Shown here: one piece after another, positions 47,713 through 60,098 of the stretch
Layout of the letters: each line of letters starts with the position of its first letter
How positions within the stretch are numbered: the first letter of the stretch is position 1
Source of the DNA: Gymnogyps californianus
Lineage: Eukaryota; Chordata; Aves; Accipitriformes; Cathartidae
Direction: 5' to 3'
DNA length: 64,000 nt
Assembly: GCF_018139145.2 (NCBI RefSeq)
Contig: NC_059486.1
Coordinates: 8,122,001 to 8,186,000 of the forward strand
The notes under the pieces: model-generated
What the model was told of the DNA's origin: nothing
Seen by the model: only the letters and a program-made list of their open reading frames with translations
The model's database searches: none
Translations under genes and position numbers: made by a program

Positions 47713-50100
47713 GGGGGGGAGGATATGGAAATTCTCAAATGTTTTAAATTGACACACAATAGGTCTGTTAGTGGTCAACCTCTGTCTTAAGAAAAGTGGA
47801 GGCAAAATATATAACTTCTATCAAGTCTTTCCAGACAATTGCTGGACTGGAAAAGTATGTCCCTCAAATGGCTCAGTGTCTGCTAGCAGCAGCCCCTTTC
47901 TTTACCAGATGTACTGCACATCTGGTTCCAGTCCCAGCTGCTGCCAGGTGTGTGGTTTATTTTAGTAACATTTTAATGGGATTTTTATGTCCAGGTAGCT
48001 TTTGCTTTATAGGTCACTGTAAAACACTGTATATGCACACCAGGCTGTCTTTCTGTCTCCAGAAATGAAGCCAGTCAAGACAAATAAGGCACCTTCAAAG
48101 AATCTGAAAGTTTTGTTGGCAATGAGCTTAGTATCTATTAATCTCATCACTGTTTGTGAAAGTACCCTGTGCTTCAGGAGTAGAGAAAAGATAAGTCTGT
48201 CTTATTTTCTTTATATCTTGATTAATTGCCATAGCTGCATCCTATTGTGTTTACAATGTACCTTGGCAGATATTTACTGTGCAGAGAGTTTGGATGTTCG
48301 GCCAGTTTAGGGAGCAGCTACATTCATCTATTCTGAAGCAGTAGAGCTGTTTCTCCCTAGCTTGTGCATATGTGCGTTAAAAATCCAGCCACAATAGGTG
48401 GTTCTGATTTTCAGAAGTTGTTTTTGCTTTAAATTATTATTTTTGTTTTATACAGAAGACCTGCAGGTTGTCCTATTTTAATAAAGATGCTGTTTCAGAA
48501 TTTCTATAAACTGCTTTTTTTTATGTCTGGAAGTAAACTGTGTTACACTGCCTGTGCTCAAGGAAGGCATGAGAATCGCTTTGGTTTATTGCACTGTTCA
48601 CTTTAGTACTCAGAAGTCTGAAACATTATTTGAGTCTAAGAAATATCTGGGCTTATTTGTTGTTGTTTTTTTAATCCCCTACAGTTGATACATAAAACTG
48701 GCTTGCATTGAACTTCTTATTTACCAAATTTCTGTCTCATTTCCAGGTCAGTTCAATGAATGCTCCTGTTTAGTTCTGTTTCCTGTTTAAAATATTTCCT
48801 ACTGAGTCCAGAGCAGTGCCCTTAAAACATAATTGATTTGGGTCATTGAACCTTTATTTTTCATGCATGTTAGTTTGCATCCTGCCACTGGTCTGACTGG
48901 TATTTCAATTAGAAAAATGCCGTCAGATTTCTCCTAGAGGCTAAAGTTCACGTGGAGTCTCTGGCGAAATAAGATCCTGGAGTACGTATCCCTGGAACTG
49001 GGCAGTGATTTGTAACTTTTTTTTAATTCTCTCTCTGGCCAGAATGTTGTAAATCTGGCGCTCTCTTGTTAGCTTCACGCTAAGCAGCAATAATGTCCAC
49101 AGTGTTTTAGTCCTGATAATTCTAATTACTGAAGCACTGAAGAAGCTGAAAGCTGACAAGATGGACGAGGCTGGCCTCAAGTCCTGCACAGCACATGGGA
49201 CTCTCTCTTTGTAGAGCTGAACCATAATTCTCTCGTTTGCCAAGGCCAGCAATGGAAGCAGCAGCCAAGATAAGAGAAGTAAGCCAGTGGCAGAAGATTT
49301 CTGGAATGATGTGGGTAATCTTTATGCAGAAGGAGCTAAAAGAGTGCAGTACCACTAGAGATGCCAACCATCCTTGGCATGAAAACGCTGAAGTCATTTT
49401 TGTTTCTTTACTATCTAAGTAGGTTGAAGCAAACAATCCTGTTGCACTGGTTTAAAAAGACCCAGCAAACAAACTTTCCTGTGGTAATCAACAAACAATT
49501 ACTATTCTCCCCATTTGCTTCTTTGCATGACAGACCAGGAATGGTGGTAAAATGTTCAAGTCTCTTTCTTCCTGCCTCCCTTTCTTCTTAACAAAGAAGA
49601 ACTTGTGGCATGTTTGCTACCAGAGAGTGGCTACCCAGCAGTAGTGTAGCTAGACCAGGTCTGGTATAGCAACTCTTCCCATTACACACTATTATTATTA
49701 CAAGGTCAGTCTATGCACTGATATCTCAGGTCTATAAATAATAAATATTCAACCTAGTGTTTAGACACTTCCTTGAGTATGGGAAGTACTAAATAGAACA
49801 ATAATCCTCTTCTACTTGTACAAATCCATGGCAGGAGGAGGGTGGAGTTGGGACAGGGCACTATAGGGTCTTGCATTAATATGTGGAACAATTATACAGC
49901 AGTAGGGAAAAGCCTTACTGGCAGCCTTAGTTCTCAAACTCAATGTAAGAACATTATAATTCCTCTTACAAGCTCTCAGCAGCAAATGGCCTTATGGTTA
50001 ATTTTGAATATCTTTACTCATGTCATCGCCTATGAAAAGGAGGTTCCAATTTTGAGAGGAGAAAAGACTAATTTGCCTATATTTCCTTTCTAGAATTCTT

Positions 50101-50160
50101 CGGGCCCTACTGGAGCTCACCGAAGTCATCTGGGACTTCAGGAGGATTTAAATCAGGCCA
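50101..50160. repeat. Palindromic short-repeat relic, copy 3
   Basis: CGGGCCCTACTGGAGCTCAC, then GAAGTCATCTGGGACTTCAG, ending GGATTTAAATCAGGCC. It contains the GAAGTCA...TGGGACTTCA inverted core expected for the same ancient palindrome as copies 1 and 2. Confidence 0.5.
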
Positions 50161-53100
50161 TAAGTACTGCTGGCTTGGATTAGTAATGATGTACATTGAG
50201 GACAACATCTGTATTTCGGTTTGGGTGGAGTCCTTTCATGGTAGAAGAGTTGGTAATACTTTTACAGCGCCTTTCATCAGAGGATTTCAGAGTTTCACAA
50301 ATATCTAATTACAGAAACTATTAAATTATGTGAAATCCTTGGTCCTGGGGGAGTACAGGCAGCACCATTACACTTCAATATAAAGCAGGAGTGGGCGGTG
50401 TTCAAAGTGGCAAAACAAAAGCAAATTTGCCACATGCAAGCCATAACCTGCTGCACTATCTCATTTTCATCCAGTATTTTGTTCTCATTTCTTTATATTA
50501 GCAGCCAGGTTGCAACATCAAACCAGCTAAACAAAATGGGCTAGTACAAGCCTCCATTCAGAGCTACTGTCCGCTCTGCAGAAGGGACTTCGGAAGTTCA
50601 CTGATCTCTTACTGATCTGTTTCTATATTGTTTGTGTTTCATTATTCTGTTAAGGAATAGCAGGACAGTAGCAAGGGTCAGGTGCCAAGGATGGCAATAA
50701 GGACAGCTTCCTGAATACAGGAGATCGGGGATGAAATACCTCTGGAAGTCCAACCTGATCCAAATCCCAGAAAGCTGGTTGCTCAGCCTTTCCAAGGAGG
50801 CTGTGCCTGCTCCGTACCGTACTTAATTCGGGATTAGCAATGGGAGATCTAATCCACTTGTTCTACCTAAATCCAGCCCTCTCCTGGTCTGGGTTAGTAA
50901 ATATTCCACTGTTTTGAATCACTGTTTAAGATTTATTAAAGGGATTTTTTTTCTGGATTTGACTTAAAATGGGGAGCCTTTACTGTTAGAACTGAGGCTT
51001 GAAGCCGAGGCTGCCCATCCCCTTGTCTTCCTGCCTGTATTATAGATCTGCATGGGTGGGCAGTTCAGGTGAATCTGAGACCTCACTATTTGAATACAAG
51101 GGCCCCAAGGAGTTACTCATCAAGACTAACTTTAAATGCAAGCTTAGCAGGCTGAACACTTTGATTTGCCTCTAAAATCAACAGTAACTTACTCCAGGTT
51201 TCCTGGTTGAAACTTGAATGGGGAAGAAGAAAGGATGTCTGCAAAGCAGATTTATTTGGAAAAATAAACTGCTCACTGGTTGGGACCCTGTAACAACAAA
51301 CCCAGTGCTTAGTTCTTCCTCCGGCTGCAGTATCTGTGATACTTTTTTCTGCTTTCTCCCACACCCTCCCTGCTGTGCCCTCATGGTCTCTCCTTATGTG
51401 TAGGCAGTAAAGTAAAATTTACAAGCATTCTGCTCTCTGAAATGCTGGCAAAGGTGGAGTCTTGGAAATTTCCCTTTGCAGAGTGCACAAGAGGAGACTA
51501 AACCTGGAAAAACGAGGTGGGGAAAAGTGCTGCTGTTTGTATACCATCCAAAACCAAGGATGTGCGTTCAGACCATAACAGACCTCTGTAGCCTCAGCTG
51601 TAGCAATGGCTCATTTAGAAGCTTAGTTAAAAATATTGCATGAAAGGGAGAGGGTTTTCCTTTGTTTGCTTTTTAAGGATCACTATCTATGTCTTCTGCA
51701 TAAGCCCTCTTACTTGCTAGGGACATTTAGTGAAACAACAACCCGGTTCCCAAAGAATTGCAGTAACAACTCTGCAGCATGCTAGTGGCGATACAGAATA
51801 TTTGCAGGTTTGGCTTTCATGTGTGGAATGTTTCCTTCTCCATATGTTTGTACAATAGACTTCCAACATGTGAAACATCTGAAGTGTCTGGATGAAACAA
51901 TAGGGTCATGCAGCTGGAACTCCAAGCACAAACAGCTTGCTTTTTTGCAAGGCCAGTTTACACGTATATGTGTGTGTTTTGTTTGCTTTTAAAGATCCAA
52001 ATTTATTTCCTGGGAAGTGGCCAGCAAAATGTGCATGGGATTGCCTTTCAGTTCCCCTTTCTCCTGTTTCTGGTACTTTCAAAACAAAACGAAGTGGTTT
52101 TGGGTACCTAAGTTGCATATGGATTTCATTATTTAAATCTCCCCCATGTATTTGGGAGGTTATATATATAAAGTTAATTTGGGAACACTAGTTTTACAGA
52201 TTCCTATGAACATACATAACTTGCTCAATGGACTTTTATACTGAACTCTACAAGCAAAGTTTTACTGCAGTGCTATAGCTTTTGTTTTGTTATATATTTT
52301 ATCTGGTTACCAAGCAGTTCAAACAATCTGACCATGTTTTCTACTCTTTAATTTGAGCTGCTTTGGCCTGTTCAATTTATAGAAAATGAAAACCAGATTG
52401 ATCTTCTGGAAACTCCCTCATCACCCCTGTTAGTTCCCACCAACCCTATCGTTTACTGTTAATTTTTTCTATGGTGTGTTGTGTACACTTTGTTAATGAG
52501 AACTTGCTCTAGTAGAAAAAAGACCTACGCTGACCTATTAAAACCCTGAAGCAAGTGGCCATGGCATCTTGAACTCTTCATTACACTGCCTTACTTTTAT
52601 TTATGATGGTCCCATCATATTCGTGATTATTTGCCTGAGGAGACACTCTAAATGATGCCTTTGTTTCTCTTTCTAAAGCTTTACATTTTTTTGTATGTTT
52701 GAATGAGGGTATTTTCTGGGAAAAAAAAAAATTAGAACAGGGATAGCAGCTTTGTATAGATGTAGGATCTTATTTGATATGGCATCTTGCATCTTTGTTG
52801 GAGAACCTCTATTTGTCTGTTGAGTGTCCAGTCACAAGACTTAGCTCTTCCCCCCCGCCCCGGCCCCCACAAGGATTAGTCTGAAAAGTCCACAAGAAAA
52901 AGCTGATGGCTGATGTGAATTCTAGCACTCCCTGGTGGATGTTATCTTAGATATGTTGTATGCTTCCTTAGCCATAAAAGCTAATGTTGGGATGAAAGGG
53001 GAAAACCAATGTTCAGACTGCTCTCATAATGACATGTCTCACTTGCATTTGTTGCGTGAACATAGCATGATAAATTTATGAGATACTAATGACAGGTTTC

Positions 53101-53990
53101 TGCTTAAAATAGTTCTACTTTACGAGTGTAATAGTTATAGTCCCCAAAGGAACACTGCCTAGTCAAGTGGGTCTTTCCGAGCACTGGATTTGCATGTTTT
53201 AAATAGATTTTTCAAATCATTTCATAGAAAAACAATCTGGCTTTTGTCCCTTTCAGACTGAGATAAGAAGAAGGACGTTAATATTGCAATGTGGGGCTGC
53301 AGTGAAGGATGAAGAAGAGTTCAGAATAAGACCTGGCACTTAGTTTCTAGTAGAATCACCTAGATGTAAGTGTATCCATGAAATTAAAGAAAAAATTGGA
53401 AATGTCCTATGCCTTGGCCTAAGTCTCCTCCAGAACATTTCTACCTGTATTTCACACCCCTACCAATATTTTATCCACTTCATGAGTGTGTCTACAGCTT
53501 GGCATACAACAATTACTGAGTAATCAGTGAATGCCAGAGTTACTCCTGTGGTGGTAACTGCAACCTGGGAAACTGTCAGGTAGCAAATGTACCCATAAAC
53601 TGCCAGGCTGCCGCCAAGCCCAGAGAAAAACTATTCATCATAAGAATTTCTAGCCTTAAAAATCTAAATGAAAGAAAGAACTGGATAAGGAAAGAGAACT
53701 CTGCTTAGCCAGACTTACATAGCTGTAACTTGCAAGACGTCTTGTAGGTGAATCCAACTCAATCTTAATTAAAGAACTGAAAGGAGAGAACTAAAACTTC
53801 TGCCTATTTATGATATGGGGAAAAAGAGCAAGAATGGTTTTATTGTCTTTTCAATATCCTGAGATTTCACCTATGAACGTTTAGGTAGCTGAGGTGGCCA
53901 GTAAGCCTCCTAAAGTCCCACCTTCGCTGAGAGGGGGAGATATTCTTTCAGAGGGCTGTTAAGACCATCTCTAAGTCCTGCTCTGAATTT

Positions 53991-54030
53991 CCCTCTGCAG
54001 GAAACAACTCTGGCTTTTGTCTGCAGAGGG
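53991..54030. repeat. Perfect 10-bp inverted repeat
   Basis: CCCTCTGCAG and CTGCAGAGGG enclose a 20-base loop within intron 1 of the CUB-protein gene. No flanking mobile-element features are seen. Confidence 0.6.
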
Positions 54031-57000
54031 AGGCAAGCCAAATTAGCCAGCAAAGTCCTGCACCCAGAGCTGGGGGATCTTCATTCATAGCTTTACATAG
54101 GAATCTTGCATCAGGTACTCAAAATACCTGTGGCTACTGCAGAAAATTCTGCCCATTGCTCATAACTACAGAGTAGGTTGGCATTTCTGGCCTAATAAGG
54201 ATAAACTGGTTTTGCTTCTCACCTGAACCTCCCAAAAGCAGCAGAGCATTAGGCTGCCTTTCCTCTGGTTGCTCCAAAGGCAAGTACAAAATGCCAAGTT
54301 ACAATGCATGCCCAGACTGCATATACTGCTGATCATGCTATGGAAAGCTGTGCTGTTCCATGGGTGATTGTTCAGAAAACAGCCCCTGTTTGTATCTCTG
54401 GGAACAAGCATTTTTTTGTAAGGAGAAAAAGGCATTGCATCTCTGGACTTAAATGAGGAGGTCTGTTGTTCTCCACAGAAACTGGAGTGTGTCGCTGTGC
54501 CTGGTGGTTGTCGGAGTGCCCGTGTTTGTTTTTATGTGATTTTCCTTTTCCCCACCTCCTGTTCTCAGAGAGGATCAAGGAGAAGGGACGGTGACCTCAT
54601 GGTGCAATTATGCAATCTGCTTGAGGCCAGGTATCAAAATACACTGCAGCTGTGAAGCTGGGACCTCGCTGTGGCTGGGGGGCCCGGGGCCTCCTGGCTC
54701 TAATGAGATCGCTGACCTTCTCCTGCATCTGCTTTGATTCACAGAGATTTGTTGTGGCAATGGCCTGCCTAACGGTTTGGCAAGCTGCCGTAGGAAGTGC
54801 TGCATCTACAGGCAGGCGCTAGGAGCTGGCCTCGGAGACCCAGAGCAGGTGAGGATATCCTGGGCCCTGCCAGCCTCTTTCCATCCTGACAGAGCCTGCT
54901 TGCCTTTGTCCAAGGGTATGCAAACATTACCATCCTCCCTGATTATTTTTTTTGTCCTAAGAAGTGAGGAGAAGGTTGTCTGTTCTCCGGTGAAATAAAG
55001 CAGCGCCTTCCAAGCAATCTTGTCGTGATGCTTGAGCTCAGGGCTCAGCTGCAGCAAAGTCACATATGGGAAGAATAAGAGAAAATAGCGTGCCTACAGT
55101 CTGAGGCATATTTGGGCCTCCAAGTCCTGAAGTCTCATTCAGACTTTCCATTCTTTGCTCTAATTGCTGCACTGCATTCCTGCTTCCCTCCTCTACTCTT
55201 CTAACAATATTTTTATTTTCCTTGTCTCCTGCAGCAACAGGCTTTCATAGTCCCCTTCCCTTTCTACCTGCATATTTGTTCTCTTCAAATGTCCTGTAAA
55301 CCATTAAAAACAATAGAAAAGACAGTGATAGGTGCGAAAACAGGGCCCTGTGAAGCTGTCTGATGTGTGCTGAGAAGGAATATAAGACAAATCGGGTTCT
55401 TACCTGCAAATGGGACTTGCAGAGTGGAAATGTCACATCCATAATCACTTTTATGTGGTGGAACTGCTGCTACCCACCACTGGAATAACAGAGCATCTGC
55501 TAAAAAATGCAGTTTTGGTTTTGCTTAAATCCAGCAGGTTGCACTCACTTCAGGAAATATTAGACCTTTGTTTAAAAACATGAGTGCACCTGCTCTGATA
55601 CCATAAATGTATTAAAAGCAAATGTGTGCTCAGCCCAGTTTCAGAGTCCCACAACTGAACCCTGTTCAGTGCTTGTTTATGGGAATTTGCTGAGGGAGCA
55701 AGGAGAGAATACAAAGTGTGTGTGCAGGTATATGGGTTTGTGTTGGGACGGGGTTATTGGGATGGCGAGGGAAACCCCTTAGCAAGCAGGATACTCTCAT
55801 AATTGATGAGAACTCCTTTGGAGATCAATCTGAAAAAAAATCACAGTTAAGGTCCAGAGAAAGGAGACAGGGAAAATTCTCTCCTAAAAACTAAGCAAAG
55901 TGTCAGCAATTTTTGTTATACTCTGTCAATCCCATGTCCTGATATACTTCTGCCAGGTCTGCTACTTTCAAGCATCGAGACATACTTGAAAAGTTGCTCT
56001 AATACAGGACGAGAGAGTCTCCTTCTGCTGTTGCCTCATGCTTTAAACAGCAAAGGCAATTTGGCAGAGGGGGAAATGGTGGTTCCAAGGCACTTCCAGG
56101 AATTCTTGTACTGCCAGGTGGAAAAATAGGTTAGATGTGCTGCTGCTGTATCTAGTTCATGCTAATGAAAGAAAATAAACCTTGCATGCAAAGATGAGCT
56201 GAAAATGCAAAATTAAGTAGAGCGCTAATTTTATAAAGCCTCCGATTAACTTTGTCCTCCACTTGAAAAAAGTTCTACCAGCTTTGATCTCTAGATCAGT
56301 CAGCTGGTGAAGTAAATGTGGTCACTTCTTAAACTAACAGACTGGAGTTTTATATCTTACTCTTGGGATAGTCTTTCCTCAGATCATGTATTTGACGAGC
56401 AACCAAAAAGCTCAGACTTCCCTAACTTGGAAATACTATGAGAGGAGAACTTGGGGCTTTTGCTGGGAACCACAAGAATTGTATTTCTGGTAGCTTTGCA
56501 GCTAGTTCCAGCCACGTCAGCAAGTAAAGACTTGTCTATATTTTGGTTTTCCTCTTTAAGCTGGGATTGTGGAATGACCACTTTCCCTTTTTCCTTCTTG
56601 TTTTCTTTTTAAAGCCCTAAGTTTAGCATTTTCTTTCTGCTCTGGCTGACAGTTTGGGCCACTTCATATTTCATCCCAGGTGGTTGGCTCTGTTCAAATG
56701 TCCTCGTAAGTCCGAGTGATCTTTAACTCAGAATGAACCTCCTGTGTTTGGAGGGGAGAAGAGGGAAGTAACCGAGATACCGTACCTCACCCTGCATGTT
56801 TTGAGCAATTGCAAAGATGTTGGTGGAGCCAGAGTTTTAAAGAGGTCCCTGGGGCAGAATAAAATGTGAAGGAGCTGGTGAGGTAGTCTCAAAGTGTTGC
56901 CAACTCTTTGAAAGAAACACACATGTGCGTGCATGTGTGCACATAAGATGTTTTTAATTTTGCAGGAGTGAGGGATCCTAAATAAAGCTTGCTGGATTTT

Positions 57001-60000
57001 CACCCCACTGATACTACAGTGAGCTCAGATGGCTAAATTTAGTCATCCAGACTTAACAATCTTGGATTCTAAGACTGCATCCATCTCTGTCCAGAAACTA
57101 ATTGTGTACCTCTGTGGCTGCTGTTGAATCAGCTGTAGGCTGACAAGATAAGGCTACTATCGAATTGCCGTATACTGCCTGCAGTCCTGTTCTGGCACCA
57201 GGCAGCTGCAGTGATTTTGTTTTTTAAATGAAGCAAAAAAATCTAACTGGGGAGGGGTTGTCTTTTTCCTACTCTTAAAAAAAAAAAAAATCAGTAAAGG
57301 ATCGTTTATGTAGTGGGGCTATTTTACAGGAAGGGACAAAACATAAAAGAATCTTTTGGTCAAAAGCACAGGATCATAACCAAGTATTTTGACTTCACAG
57401 TGATTTTTTTTTTTTAAGGGCCTAAGGTCTGCATAAATAGCTTGTATCCTCACCTTCACTCATTACTCTATTAAATCTTTCTACTACAGTCTTCAAGCAA
57501 AGACCAAAAAGCCCTTTAACTTGGATAAGGAGATAATACACGTCTGTTCCTGAAAAGCCTAATAAATGCAGCACCTCTTAAATGTTCAGTCAGTTTGAAA
57601 TATAGTGGATTATTCCTTCTCTGTAATTTCTAAAAAGAAGTGGAAGCGACATTTTTAAGTCTGCCTGCAACTGGAAATACATGTGAGAAATGCACAGAAG
57701 CTGAGATGTGCATAAGGCATTAATGAGGGCAACGTGGGTTATGATCTTTGCACATCATTTCCTTGCAAGTCTACAACTGGGTATCTCTATTAAGTGTGTG
57801 GCTTGGCCCCTGAGGATGTCTTGGAAATTTAGTGGCTCAGCTGTGTGTTTCCAGTTTCCTCTGCTGAGGCTTTCACTCTGGCTCTGGGTACGCACCAAGA
57901 GAACTTGCTATTACTTGGGTGAGTATGTTATAAAAGAAAACAAACTACATTGGACAGGTCCCAAGCCAGAGAATCTGAGATTGTGCTCACAAAGGAATGA
58001 CAAACATCAAGACAGGATGTCCTCCTTCCTCTTCTTTGAAATAAATACACTTTAAAAATAAACAGTCTTTGGGATGCAAGCAAGACAGTGTCCTCCAGGA
58101 TGCTGCAAAGAGCAGCTTCTTGTAACCAGCATTAACATGAATGAAGAAAATTTGTCACTACTTCACCTTTTTGAGCTTCAGCAAAAACTATGAGCACAAA
58201 TGGGCTGAGGGTTTCCCTAGCCAGGACCTTGCATCACTTTGTTTCCACTTCTCTTCATCAGGGCTTATGTCTTTACAAGCTAAACCACACGGCCACGTCA
58301 CCTTCTCTTACCAGCCACATGTCACAGCATCCTCTCCACATTCCCTCTGGGCTCCCAGCATCACCTCATGCCAGAAGGATTTCTCTCTTGGAGGCAGGAC
58401 AGAGAAGCTTGAGAAACTGAGCCTTGCCTACTTTTAGTGATTCAGGCAGAGGCTGGTACCCATCACTGAAGAGTGCTCGTGGGCCAGCTAGGGGCTGCCA
58501 CAACTTGCCATTCATGGCTTTTTGCAAGACCCTCCTGCAGGTTTTGAGTGTGGCTTCACTCTGGTGGAAGCAGCCAGGAGGGTCTCCTGGCTTTGATGTA
58601 AGGTGCCACAAGAACTTGTCCTGGCCTGGCAAAATGAAGAGCTTGCTGCTGTGCGTGCCTCTGATCTAGCTCTAGTCTGGTGTCTTCTTTGGCAGTAATG
58701 GTGATTAAAGAAAGGGTGCTAATTAAATTATTCTTGTAGCGAGCAGGATTCCCGTAGAATGTGTTGATTCCCTGACAGTGTTCCTACTGGAATAATGCAG
58801 AGGCTCCAGAGCTACCTTTGTAGGTGTTGTGCCAGTGGAGAGCAGAGTTGAGGGTTGTATTACTCAGATGATAACTACTCTTTCCTGTGCATATACTTGG
58901 TTGGGCCTTATAATAAACTCCCATCTGGCCAAAACAATTATTTTCCCCCTTTCCTGCATGGGAATTCTGCTTTTTATCAGTGCCATCTGCTTCTCAAGAG
59001 CTCTTTGGTGTATAGTGTCCAGTTTGGAGAAATCACATACTGGCTTTGTGCTGCACCCCTACATATCAAGGACTTGATCTTTCTTTGAGAGATGGTGCTC
59101 CTCAGGAAGCAGACACTGGTGTCTGCGGTGAGATTTCTGAACAATGGCTTGCAGTCACTTGTGGCCACATCTGTTCCAACCCAGCATAGCTTTATGCTTA
59201 AGAAATGCTCCCAGGCGCTCTACAACTGCATCGCACATGGGTTTGTTGCAAACCTACACTTCAGAGAGCAGCAGAGCATTCATCCCACCATTGGGGCATC
59301 ACCACCGGAATCACCTACGAGGGACTAGCACAAGATCCTCCTTGTAGTCCTTAGCCCTGTGTTTCCTGGTGCAGAGGCTTTATAACTCCTTACATATGTG
59401 TATCTTAATTACGTAGCTCAAAGCTGATGCCAATATTAACTACTCATTTCTAGAGAGTCCAAATGTCAGCACAGGAGGAGGTAAGTAAGTGCATGACAAT
59501 GGAGCATTTTTTACTAATGGGCATAGATTTAAACTTCTGAGTGGGCTGTGTAGTGTGAAAAGGGGAAATGCAACGTCTTGGCATGTTATGAAATATCCAA
59601 CCATTGTGTTTCTGGCCAAGAAGCAATAGCTGAAATTTGAGTTGCTACTTCTCTGCAACCTACTAAATGCTGTTCCCCAGATATCCTAATTCAGAAGGCA
59701 GGTAGGGTATGTCTGACCACAGCGGGCTGGAGGTTCAGTTCAACACAACTGTTTTAAACATTTGGGACTCCTAGCCAGAGTGGGAAGTACTAAAAAGCGG
59801 ATGAACAGGACTGGTCATCTGGTTCTGCCTGCTCATAATTGACCTAACTGGTGTGGGCATATATCAAGTGTTGATTTTAAAAAAACAGCAACCTATCGTT
59901 TGCAAAGATTAAAAACGTGCCAAATTTTTTGCATGCCTCTGTCAAAAGCCTGTAACTTGCTGCAGAAGGGAACATCTGTGTCTAATTGATGAAACTCAGC

Positions 60001-60079
60001 CTTCATAGTGGATGGTTCAAATGAACTAAACAGTTTTGTCCGTCATTCAGTTGTGGATTATAAATTAATCAGAAATACT

Positions 60080-60098
60080 CCCCCCCCCCCCCCCCCCC
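60080..60098 (+). repeat. Poly-C run of 19
   Basis: An uninterrupted C19 followed by GCCCCC, within intron 1 of the CUB-protein gene. It is prone to length error in sequencing. Confidence 0.8.

Noticed and set aside
47551..47805. Minus-strand 84-codon frame with periodic hydrophobic residues
   Set aside because: The periodicity is produced by the underlying 21-bp DNA repeat; no start context or splice support.
54745..54848. Splice-flanked candidate exon in the CUB-gene intron, with a Cys-rich frame (ICCGNGLPNGLASCRRKCC)
   Set aside because: It is 104 nt, so it cannot be inserted between the two phase-0 exons without a shift. In the frame it would have after exon 1 it hits a stop, and the Cys-rich frame matches nothing I know. 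Could at most be a poison exon.
58141..59347. Cluster of 67-98 codon open frames on the plus strand
   Set aside because: No recognisable domain, no consistent frame, and no splice junctions joining them.
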